Below, piece by piece: positions 6,916 to 13,164 of a stretch of DNA of 13,164 nt (within the stretch, counting starts at the first letter, position 1; each line of letters begins with the position of its first letter). The position numbers and the translations under genes were made by a program. A model generated the notes under the pieces. It ran no database searches, was not told where the DNA came from, and worked only from the letters and a program-made list of their open reading frames with translations. The stretch is from Thermotoga sp. (GTDB taxonomy: Bacteria > Thermotogota > Thermotogae > B3-G13), in NCBI GenBank assembly GCA_003641555.1, contig QNAT01000007.1:1-13164 (forward strand), in the 5' to 3' direction.

Positions 6916-9255
6916 TCACCATCCTGATTTGTACAGATTCCATATCTTACCAGCAAGCGTTGTATCCATTCTTCCGATCTTCTTTATGATCTTCAGAATT
7001 TCATCTCTATCCATTTTGTGAAATACAGATAACAATGTATCCAGATCGATTTCTCTCTTTCTAAGCAAAGATAGGATTTCCTCACCGCTTTCCATTTTTA
7101 TTCTATTCACAAGTGATGTTGGCGTTTCATTTTCTGATAGATTGGATAGTGGAAAGTTGAAATATTTAACAAGTGCAGAAGAATATCTGGCAAGTACAGC
7201 CTTTTCTTCCTTTTCACTCGTTTTTACTTTATGGTAGGAACACATCTCGGTCGGTTCTGTCCCTTTAATAAATGTCATATCAACTACCCGTGAGACTCTA
7301 AAAAAATGATAGCCATCCTTAAAATAATCTTCTTCTACTTTATACTTTGGACATCCCTTACCAGCCAGTTTCAGGCTCCCGGTGCAGATTTTCACAGTTA
7401 TCACATCATTGAAATGAGGAAAATCTTCATCCTGCATACCTTGTAAAGCCGTTTTCATTACTCTTTTCCAGATAGGCGCTGCGACTTTACCTCCTGTCAT
7501 TCCCTCTCCCAGAGTAGAATTATCGTCGTTGCCGATGAATACTGTACATACCAGATGAGGAGTGTATCCAACGAACCAGGCATCTGTATAGTTATCAGTC
7601 GTTCCTGTCTTTCCTGCTATGTGTTTTATACCTTTTATCTGTGCATTTATACCTGTGCCCCGTGTTATTACTTGCTCCAGAATCCTGGATACAAGATAGG
7701 TAGTATCTATCCGCTTTTTTTCGTCATCATCTAAATATCCTCTGGGGGCAGGATGGTAAACGTAAATCGCTCTACCAAACCTATCTTCTACTCTTAAAAG
7801 AGGGATTGCTTCGTAATAAACTCCACCATTTGCCAACATCGCATAGGCACTGGTCACTTCTAATGGTGTAAGAGATGATGAACCCAATGCCGATGATAGA
7901 TCGTAATTCAAATGGCTGGATATATGAAAGCGTGTGCGTATGAAATCAAGAACTTTGGACACCCCGATCTTCTGGAACAAATTTATAGATGGAACGTTTA
8001 CCGAATGTATGAGTGCCTCCTGGAGAGGAATATATTCACTAAAGGTCTTATCATAATTCTGAGGTTCCCAACCGTTAAAGTCTTTGGGGCAGTTGGGTAA
8101 TTTGGAATCCGGGGTGTAACCTTTAAGCAAAGCGTAAGTGTAATAAAAAGGCTTAAATGCTGATCCCATCTGCCTTTTCGCCTGTGTTACTCTATTAAAC
8201 TGATTTTCCGAAAATGATTTACCCCCTACCATAGCCTTTATATATCCTGTATCAGGATCTAAAACACAAATACCTCCTTGTCTTCCAGACTCACTCAATG
8301 CTTTTTCAGCAGTTATCTGTATTTCGTAATTGAGCGTTGTATAAACCGTATAACCACCAATACTCAATAGATAATCTGTCAATCCCAATTTCTCTTTTAA
8401 GAAAGACTTCACATATTGCACGAAATAAGAAGCCTTCCACCTATACATCTTCATCTTCTGGGTGCGAATCAAAAGCTCCAACATTCCTCTTTCTTCTAAT
8501 GCTTTTTGATATTGTTCTTTAGTTATGAGTTTACTATCTAATAAGAGATTGAGTACCATCTTTTGACGTTTGAAGGCAAGGTTCATATTGACGAAGGGGG
8601 AATAGTTGGAAGGAGATCTTATTATTCCAGCGAGAAGAGCACTTTGAGCTAAATCCAAACCCTTAGGAGGCATACCAAAGTACATAAGACTTGCCGAACC
8701 CACTCCATAGCAATTGGCACCCAGGTATATGATGTTCATATATCTTTCCAATATCTCATCTTTGGTGTAGTATCGTTCTATCATTATTGATAAAGCGAGC
8801 TCCTGCAATTTTCTCGTAATAGTTTTCTTAAAAGAGAGAAACATGTTCCTGGCAAGCTGCTGCGTTATAGTACTACCACCTTCCTTGTATCTGTGAGATA
8901 AGAGATCAACGTATAAAGATTTCAAGATCCTGAATGGATCAAAACCCGTATGTTCATAAAATCTTTTATCCTCTGTATTTACGATAGCGAGTTTGAGATA
9001 GGGTGATATATCATCGAATTTCGTATACATACGATGGGGAAAATTCAATAAGACACCATCAGATGAATATATATTAGAGGAAATAGGGAAGGAATAGGAA
9101 TCAAGGTCTAACTTTCCTGTTTTCCAAACCGTTTGCTCACTTGCAGGCAAAGTTCGAAAGATATAGATATACAGCAACAATACTGCTATTCCTATAACAC
9201 AAATTGCCCATATAAGACTTTTAAGATATACTTTCCAGGTGGCTTTTCCCTTCAT
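6916..9255 (-). CDS. Class A penicillin-binding protein (PBP1A type)
   Basis: Bifunctional peptidoglycan synthase with a TM anchor at about residues 12-33. The GT51 transglycosylase domain (about 65-240) has catalytic Glu95 in NTEDKRFYEHTGFDP, GGSTITQQLARN (126-137) and a second Glu near 160. The transpeptidase domain (about 325-600) has the SxxK motif S365-K368 (MGSAFKP), SVN (418-420) and KTGT (549-552). A cysteine-containing C-terminal region (621-672) follows. The last 56 residues (724-779) form an extra helical module ending IWNLYKSGW that matches the end of the MotE-like neighbour without gaps. The ATG has a strong AAGGAGA Shine-Dalgarno about 10 nt upstream. It converges on the receptor operon with only 28 nt between stops and no obvious terminator hairpin. 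Confidence 0.95.
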   Translation of the reverse strand: MKGKATWKVYLKSLIWAICVIGIAVLLLYIYIFRTLPASEQTVWKTGKLDLDSYSFPISSNIYSSDGVLLNFPHRMYTKFDDISPYLKLAIVNTEDKRFYEHTGFDPFRILKSLYVDLLSHRYKEGGSTITQQLARNMFLSFKKTITRKLQELALSIMIERYYTKDEILERYMNIIYLGANCYGVGSASLMYFGMPPKGLDLAQSALLAGIIRSPSNYSPFVNMNLAFKRQKMVLNLLLDSKLITKEQYQKALEERGMLELLIRTQKMKMYRWKASYFVQYVKSFLKEKLGLTDYLLSIGGYTVYTTLNYEIQITAEKALSESGRQGGICVLDPDTGYIKAMVGGKSFSENQFNRVTQAKRQMGSAFKPFYYTYALLKGYTPDSKLPNCPKDFNGWEPQNYDKTFSEYIPLQEALIHSVNVPSINLFQKIGVSKVLDFIRTRFHISSHLNYDLSSALGSSSLTPLEVTSAYAMLANGGVYYEAIPLLRVEDRFGRAIYVYHPAPRGYLDDDEKKRIDTTYLVSRILEQVITRGTGINAQIKGIKHIAGKTGTTDNYTDAWFVGYTPHLVCTVFIGNDDNSTLGEGMTGGKVAAPIWKRVMKTALQGMQDEDFPHFNDVITVKICTGSLKLAGKGCPKYKVEEDYFKDGYHFFRVSRVVDMTFIKGTEPTEMCSYHKVKTSEKEEKAVLARYSSALVKYFNFPLSNLSENETPTSLVNRIKMESGEEILSLLRKREIDLDTLLSVFHKMDRDEILKIIKKIGRMDTTLAGKIWNLYKSGW

Positions 9256-9557
9256 TTATATTCTATCTCCTTCAATGGATTTTACAATGTAGAAGGTTTC
9301 GATGATATTATATATGATTACCTTGCGAAAAAGTATAGTGCAAAAAGTTAACTCGTTCTTGAGCCAGTGCGCCCGAGGAAATTAATCCATCCTCTGGAAA
9401 AAATAAACCTTCTGCAAGTATAATTGATCGCAGGATGTGAGAAAGGAGGATGAAGAACATATACGATGTAAAACGGATGAGATTTGATAAATACCATTTT
9501 TAGGGAGTTTTTGAATTTTACAGATCCTATAGCATATATGAAGGGAGGTTAAAATGA
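9256..9557. other. Divergent intergenic region between the PBP and ogg genes
   Basis: This 302-nt gap must hold promoters for both flanking genes. On the minus strand a TATAAT (9307-9312) lies about 52 nt before the PBP start, but no good -35 is visible. On the plus strand a weak TTGAAT (9511-9516) and TATATG (9535-9540) pair could serve ogg. A strong AGGAGG (9444-9449) touches an ATG at 9450 that opens a 17-codon ORF ending at 9503. I see no tRNA, repeat or terminator. Confidence 0.4.
9307..9312 (-). promoter_or_regulatory. Candidate -10 box for the PBP gene
   Basis: The minus-strand TATAAT is a perfect -10 hexamer placed for a leader of about 45 nt. No acceptable -35 was found at 16-18 nt spacing, and the surroundings are AT-rich, so chance is possible. 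Confidence 0.3.
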
Positions 9558-9571
9558 ATGAAAGAAATTGA
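9543..9571 (+). promoter_or_regulatory. Shine-Dalgarno and overlapping mini-ORF at the ogg start
   Basis: GGGAGGT (9543-9549) precedes two ATGs in the sequence ATGAATG. The first (9554) opens a 5-codon frame (MNERN) that stops at 9571. The second (9558) is the ogg start, 8 nt from the Shine-Dalgarno, and is the better placed of the two. Confidence 0.45.
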
Positions 9572-10193
9572 GGATATTTATCTTTCTATTAGAGATGAAA
9601 TAGTATCGAGATTAGCTGAATTTAAGCGAATCGGAGAAGAACAAAATGAAGTAGCTATATTTGCTGAGCTTGCCTTTTGTATATTAACTCCCCAATCCAG
9701 GGCGAAAATCTGCTGGCGTGCCCTGGAAAATCTTTTGAGTAAAGGCTTGTTGTTAAGAGGAGATGAGAATCGGATCCTTGAGGAATTGAACGGAGTGAGA
9801 TTTAAATACAAGAAAGCAAAATATATCATTGAAGCGAGGAAAAAATTTTCAACCCAGGGCAATATAACTATTAAACGTATAATCAGTCATTTCGATGACA
9901 TTCAAGATGCGAGAGAATGGTTAGTTAAAAATGTAAAAGGCATAAGTTATAAAGAAGCGAGTCACTTCCTGAGAAACATTGGATTTGGGAAGAATCTCGC
10001 CATCCTCGATAGGCATATATTGAAAAACTTAAAATCGTTTGAGGTGATAACGGAAATACCATCTTCTTTATCAAAGAAAAAATATCTCGAAATAGAAAAG
10101 AAGATGAGGAAATTTGCAAAAGAGATTAACATACCCATGAATCATCTGGATCTGTTGCTCTGGTATAAGGAAACAGGAGAAATATTTAAATGA
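9558..10193 (+). CDS. ogg: Ogg2-type N-glycosylase/DNA lyase (8-oxoguanine repair)
   Basis: Helix-hairpin-helix base-excision repair enzyme that removes 8-oxoguanine from DNA and cuts the abasic site. The hairpin segment VKGISYKEASHFLRNIG (126-142) carries the expected catalytic lysine K132. ILDRHILK (149-156) carries the catalytic aspartate D151. The N-terminal AELAFCILTPQSRAK and the C-terminal LDLLLWYKETGEI also match the family. At 211 aa the length is normal for Ogg2, known from archaea and Thermotoga-like bacteria. It appears to be a stand-alone gene: it is divergent from the PBP gene and followed by 244 nt without a coding gene. Confidence 0.92.
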   Translation: MKEIEDIYLSIRDEIVSRLAEFKRIGEEQNEVAIFAELAFCILTPQSRAKICWRALENLLSKGLLLRGDENRILEELNGVRFKYKKAKYIIEARKKFSTQGNITIKRIISHFDDIQDAREWLVKNVKGISYKEASHFLRNIGFGKNLAILDRHILKNLKSFEVITEIPSSLSKKKYLEIEKKMRKFAKEINIPMNHLDLLLWYKETGEIFK

Positions 10194-10295
10194 TATACTC
10201 TTTCCTTTGTCGGAATAAACCAAAATTTCATGTTTTCTGCGGTATAATGTTAATAATATGAGATGTGTGATTTCTCAATTACGAGATTTTCATTA

Positions 10296-10371
10296 GCCAC
10301 GAATGGACATGAATAAAAATGTTGAATGTTAGATAAATAGATTTTGTGATAATTAGTGCAAATTCGTGTCT
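10296..10371. repeat. Dispersed CCACGAAT-type intergenic repeat, fuller copy
   Basis: The element has imperfect terminal inverted repeats: GCCACGAATGGACATGAAT on the left and, read on the other strand, AGACACGAATTTGCACTAAT on the right. Internal blocks AAATCTATTTAT and CAACATT (minus strand) match 3119-3157. About 76 nt with no coding capacity, it resembles a MITE-like or REP-like element. Confidence 0.5.
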
Positions 10372-10386
10372 GAACATAATGATGGA

Positions 10387-10430
10387 TTGACATTTTGCAA
10401 TTGGGAAATTACTACATAAATTAGGAGGTG
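10387..10430 (+). promoter_or_regulatory. Consensus -35 and strong Shine-Dalgarno for the peptidase gene
   Basis: TTGACA (10387-10392) is a perfect -35. The -10 is poor: TACTAC at 17-nt spacing or TACATA at 20-nt spacing. AGGAGGTG (10423-10430) lies 7 nt before a TTG codon and decides the TTG start at 10438. Confidence 0.4.
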
Positions 10431-10437
10431 TGGGATT

Positions 10438-12324
10438 TTGTTTGAAAAATTCGACGATCTGGTTTCTGATATAAACGGATGGAGTATTCTTGGGACTGTT
10501 AGGGAGATCTCAAAATTTCATAGAAGTAGGGGAAGCAAAGATTACAAGGAATTGCTCCTTTTACTGAAGGATAAACTCTTGAGGTCTGGCTTTGATGAAA
10601 GCGAAGTTAAAATGATCCCATATACCATAGATGGGAAAGAATCTTACGCTGCATGGACACCACCCTTTGCATGGGATCTGCGTTTTGGTGAACTAAAGTT
10701 ATTACCAGAAAAGAAACTGATAACATCTACAGAGATAGCAAAAACGGCTGTTGTATTCGGCAGTTGGCCTACCAGTGGTAAGGTGAAATTAGAGGTAGTG
10801 GATGTTGGCAGTGGTGCAAAAGAAGAAGACTACAAAGGCAAAGATGTAAGGGGTAAAGCTGTTCTCTCCAGTGGGAATATCAGAGATGTTTACAGGTTAG
10901 CTGTAAAAAAGAAAGGAGCTAAAGCAATACTATCTTCATTTATGAGGGCACAGGATAAAACTATCGGGAGAACCCCGAAGGATCTGCCAGATGCTGTGAA
11001 TTACCTATCAATTCCCTGTTATATGAGAGACAAAAAATATAAAGCATTTGGCTTTTCATTGAGTTACATGCAGCATTTGGCTGTGAAGAAAGAATTGCAA
11101 AAAAGAAAAAAACTCTTCATAGAAACGATGGTAGATACAGTTGTAAAGAAAGGAAAAATGTACGTATTAGAAATTACACTCAAGGGTACTTCCCCTCAGA
11201 TGAAATCATTGATAGTATTGGGACATATATGTCATCCTTCTCCTGGAGCCAATGACAATGCCAGTGGAGCAGCTTCAACCTTCGAATTGGCAAGAACCAT
11301 GAAAGAACTCATTATTCTCAATAAGATGAAACCTTTGAGAAGAACGGTTAAATTTCTACTCGTCCCCGAAATGTTTGGCACTGTACCGTACTTGCTGGGA
11401 GATAAGAAAATACTGGCAGCTGTAAATCTGGATATGGTGGGAGAAAACCAGAAATTAACGGGATCTGTTTTAACATTGAATACAACTCCCTGGTCTGTAC
11501 CAACATTCTTGAATGATCTGCTTGATGCCGCTATAATTCATTACTCTCCAAGGACTTCAGATCACTTCAACGGTTCTTACAGAAGCAGATTATATGAAAT
11601 AGCTGGCTTTTCCGTTGGTTCAGATCATTACATATTCAATGCCTTTGGTATCCCCAGTGTATCTCTTACACAATGGCCTGATAGATACTATCACACAAAT
11701 ATGGATACCTTAGATAAGGTAGACCCAGCTTCATTAGAATGGGCATCGAAGGCCGCACTCGCCTCCATATTATACATAAATCTATCCGATGATAAGATAT
11801 TAGAACTGGTAGTTGCAAAATCCCTTAAAAGACTCTATGAGCGCATAGTGAAGATAAAAAGCTTTACGTTGAAGAATCCAGAGAAAACTGCCAATTTTGT
11901 ATTGGAAAGGGAGTTGAAAACTGTAAATTCATTAAAGGCTTTCCTACCTGTGCGCAGGATCAAAACCTCCATAAACATATTGAAAACTCTGTTCGATTCC
12001 TTGGGCATGAGTAAAAGTAAAAGAAGGAATTCAGGAGAAATATACAAAAAGACCTATAGAGGCCCTATAGGAAGCAAATTGAATACAATGTTAAGCGAAG
12101 AATCTCAAAAGCTCTTATCAAAGTTCAAAGAAAAAGATGGGGAATGGGGGATAAAAGCAGCGGAGTTGGAGAATTTGATGGATGGAAGACTGACCCTGGA
12201 TGAAATAAAAGATATCCTCGATCTGGAGTTTTCGCCCACAGATGAAAACATGATCCTCAAATATGTGAATATCCTTGAGAAACATGGATTTTTGAAGAAA
12301 ATGAAGCAAGAGAAATCAATTTAG
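10438..12324 (+). CDS. M28-like zinc aminopeptidase, DUF4910 type, with C-terminal helical extension
   Basis: Residues 250-450 form an M28-type peptidase fold. Likely metal ligands are His263 (GHICHP), Asp273 (GANDNASGA), Glu311 (LVPEMFGT), Asp332 (VNLDMVGE) and His419 (YYHTNMDTLDKVD). The usual Glu-Glu pair appears here as Pro-Glu-Met, a pattern I associate with DUF4910-type members. Residues 103-165 look like an inserted PA domain (YKGKDVRGKAVLSSG). The last 180 residues are charged and helical, and about 560-628 could be a winged-helix-like domain. No signal peptide is seen, so it is probably cytoplasmic. The natural substrate is unknown. The start is TTG with an excellent Shine-Dalgarno. 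The 3' end overlaps the convergent DUF494-like gene by 9 nt. Confidence 0.8.
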   Translation: MFEKFDDLVSDINGWSILGTVREISKFHRSRGSKDYKELLLLLKDKLLRSGFDESEVKMIPYTIDGKESYAAWTPPFAWDLRFGELKLLPEKKLITSTEIAKTAVVFGSWPTSGKVKLEVVDVGSGAKEEDYKGKDVRGKAVLSSGNIRDVYRLAVKKKGAKAILSSFMRAQDKTIGRTPKDLPDAVNYLSIPCYMRDKKYKAFGFSLSYMQHLAVKKELQKRKKLFIETMVDTVVKKGKMYVLEITLKGTSPQMKSLIVLGHICHPSPGANDNASGAASTFELARTMKELIILNKMKPLRRTVKFLLVPEMFGTVPYLLGDKKILAAVNLDMVGENQKLTGSVLTLNTTPWSVPTFLNDLLDAAIIHYSPRTSDHFNGSYRSRLYEIAGFSVGSDHYIFNAFGIPSVSLTQWPDRYYHTNMDTLDKVDPASLEWASKAALASILYINLSDDKILELVVAKSLKRLYERIVKIKSFTLKNPEKTANFVLERELKTVNSLKAFLPVRRIKTSINILKTLFDSLGMSKSKRRNSGEIYKKTYRGPIGSKLNTMLSEESQKLLSKFKEKDGEWGIKAAELENLMDGRLTLDEIKDILDLEFSPTDENMILKYVNILEKHGFLKKMKQEKSI

Positions 12325-12789
12325 AAACGAGTGCTTATCATTCCTGGCATGCATGTAATAGTCAAGTGCGTTCAGATGCTGTTCATCGAGAAAAGAGTGG
12401 AGAAAATCTATTGCGTCCTCTTTCGAGAGAAATAATTTGTGTAATAAAATATCTATTTCTGCGGGATTCAAGACACCACTGTAAGGTAAAGAGATCATAT
12501 TGTTCTCCTTGAGAAGTCCTATTTCGCCATCGGTAAAGCGCCTTAGAATTGGATCGGGATAGTAGCCAAAGATTTCTCCATCGTATTCTTCTGGCATAAG
12601 AGAAGAAAGGAGATAATTGTATCCGCTTATTATTTCTTCCTCTGTATAGCCTTTTTTCTCGAGATCTTTTACTATTTCGAGAAAAAAGGGTGATAACAAC
12701 AAAGAGACCATATCTCCCTCATCGCTATCGGTTAACCTTGCCATTATATATTTGATAACTTCGATCGTACGTCCGTCGATTTTGATCAA
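12316..12789 (-). CDS. Smg/DUF494-like protein of unknown function
   Basis: A 157-aa acidic, helical protein. The central stretch RRFTDGEIGLLKENN (83-97), followed by SGVLNPAEIDILLHKLFLS, resembles Smg (DUF494), where an arginine, T..E and 'G.L.P.E' pattern recurs; the N-terminal half, with IMARLTDS and EKKGYTEEEI, also fits that layout. The molecular function of the family is not established. The only in-frame start codon is TTG at 12787-12789, but the GGGAGG Shine-Dalgarno lies just 1 nt away; a non-standard start two or more codons later is possible. The gene converges on the peptidase gene, with 9 nt of stop-to-stop overlap. A near-consensus promoter lies upstream. Confidence 0.6.
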   Translation of the reverse strand: MIKIDGRTIEVIKYIMARLTDSDEGDMVSLLLSPFFLEIVKDLEKKGYTEEEIISGYNYLLSSLMPEEYDGEIFGYYPDPILRRFTDGEIGLLKENNMISLPYSGVLNPAEIDILLHKLFLSKEDAIDFLHSFLDEQHLNALDYYMHARNDKHSFLN

Positions 12790-12931
12790 ACCTCCCTCTT
12801 ATCATAAGCACTCCAGTCTTGCAAAACCCAGAAAATGACGCTTACCTGGAAGCAAGAAGAGTTTACTAAATTTCCAAAAACCTTACTTAACACCAGATTC
12901 TCGCTTTTCGATATGAAGCTGAAATCACTTT
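12790..12931 (-). other. Long 5' leader of the DUF494-like gene
   Basis: The predicted transcript start near 12931 leaves about 140 nt before the start codon. A short dyad, CTTAT-C-ATAAG (12798-12808), sits just upstream of the Shine-Dalgarno. I do not recognise any known riboswitch or attenuator. A 26-codon out-of-frame ORF (ATG at 12805) overlaps the gene's start. Confidence 0.35.
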
Positions 12932-12937
12932 GAAATC

Positions 12938-12966
12938 ATTATAGCAAGTTAAAATAATTTTTTCAA
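12938..12966 (-). promoter_or_regulatory. Near-consensus sigma-70 promoter for the DUF494-like gene
   Basis: On the minus strand TTGAAA (12961-12966), exactly 17 nt, then TATAAT (12938-12943), preceded by TGC to make an extended -10. This is the best promoter in the window. Confidence 0.75.
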
Positions 12967-13025
12967 TAGTTTTGGGCTGTATGTCAAGGTGTTTTGATGA
13001 AAATTAGGAAAAGAATAGCGCCAGT

Positions 13026-13118
13026 TCATATAACACAGCATAAAAGGTTCATGCCTTATGGCACTCACCCAGGTTTTTGCTTTGCAAAAACTTCTTTTAT
13101 GCCGAAAACGTTATATGA
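13026..13118. repeat. Nested inverted-repeat element with two internal hairpins
   Basis: An outer stem pairs 13026-13034 with 13110-13118 (9 bp, TCATATAAC/GTTATATGA). A middle stem pairs 13038-13046 with 13094-13102 (9 bp, GCATAAAAG/CTTTTATGC). Inside are hairpins TGCC/GGCA (13052-13063) and an 8-bp GTTTTTGC/GCAAAAAC (13073-13091, 3-nt loop). Bulges of 3 and 7 nt separate the two outer stems. All stems are perfect. It could be a structured RNA, a palindromic mobile element or an integron attC-like site. No T-run follows. Confidence 0.55.
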
Positions 13119-13129
13119 CATTCCGCCCC

Positions 13130-13155
13130 TTCGCCGCTAAAAAATTTATGGCGAA
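13130..13155. repeat. 6-bp inverted repeat at the right edge
   Basis: TTCGCC (13130-13135) pairs with GGCGAA (13150-13155) across a 14-nt AT-rich loop. It may belong to the preceding element or to something continuing past the window. Confidence 0.3.
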
Positions 13156-13164
13156 TTACTGAGA

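Larger units (their letters stand above)
10194..10437. other. Intergenic region upstream of the M28 peptidase gene
   Basis: This 244-nt stretch holds a solitary TATAAT at 10243-10248 without a good -35, the dispersed repeat at 10296-10371, then a consensus TTGACA (10387-10392) and the Shine-Dalgarno at 10423-10430. No ogg terminator hairpin is obvious. Confidence 0.4.

Noticed and set aside
9340..9440. Possible tRNA or small structured RNA in the PBP-ogg gap
   Set aside because: No cloverleaf, T-loop or anticodon arm pattern could be found.
13115..13162. 15-codon ORF at the right end
   Set aside because: Too short, no Shine-Dalgarno, and its ATG lies in the outer stem of the inverted-repeat element.

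Overview
The window looks like a piece of chromosome from an AT-rich, uncultured bacterium, possibly a thermophile. The hints are compact gene packing, several TTG starts behind good Shine-Dalgarno sites (10438 and 12789, perhaps 3209), and an Ogg2-type N-glycosylase/DNA lyase of the kind known from Thermotoga and archaea. I cannot name the phylum. I see no transposase, integrase, phage gene, CRISPR array, tRNA or rRNA.

Layout. Positions 1-419 are mostly non-coding and rich in palindromes: a two-armed inverted-repeat element, two copies of a 28-nt palindromic repeat and a 15-bp hairpin. A minus-strand pair follows (420-3037): a queuosine-precursor transporter (VUT/YhhQ type) overlapping mnmG by 4 nt, so two tRNA wobble-base modification functions are translationally coupled. 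From a divergent promoter region (3038-3208), a tight plus-strand run of four genes starts (3209-6887): a membrane receptor with an amino-acid-type solute-binding domain and GAF domain, an HD-GYP protein that has lost key metal ligands, a lytic transglycosylase without a visible signal peptide, and a membrane-anchored coiled-coil MotE/MgtE_N-like protein. Facing it is a class A penicillin-binding protein (6916-9255, minus).

Further on are an Ogg2 8-oxoguanine glycosylase (9558-10193), an M28-like DUF4910-type aminopeptidase (10438-12324) and, overlapping its end in the opposite direction, a Smg/DUF494-like protein (12316-12789) with a near-consensus promoter and a leader of about 140 nt. The last 375 nt hold no gene I can support, but contain a nested two-armed inverted repeat.

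How the genes may work together. The most interesting unit is 3209-9255. It combines a periplasmic-ligand receptor, a degenerate cyclic-di-GMP-type domain, a peptidoglycan lyase, a coiled-coil membrane protein and a peptidoglycan synthase. The synthase ends in a helical module of about 53 residues that aligns without gaps to the C-terminus of the MotE-like protein, which suggests a shared fold or partner. The receptor and HD-GYP reading frames lie in the same frame, separated by one TAA stop, and look like two halves of one protein. A nutrient-responsive cell-wall remodelling module is an inference from this layout and is not demonstrated.
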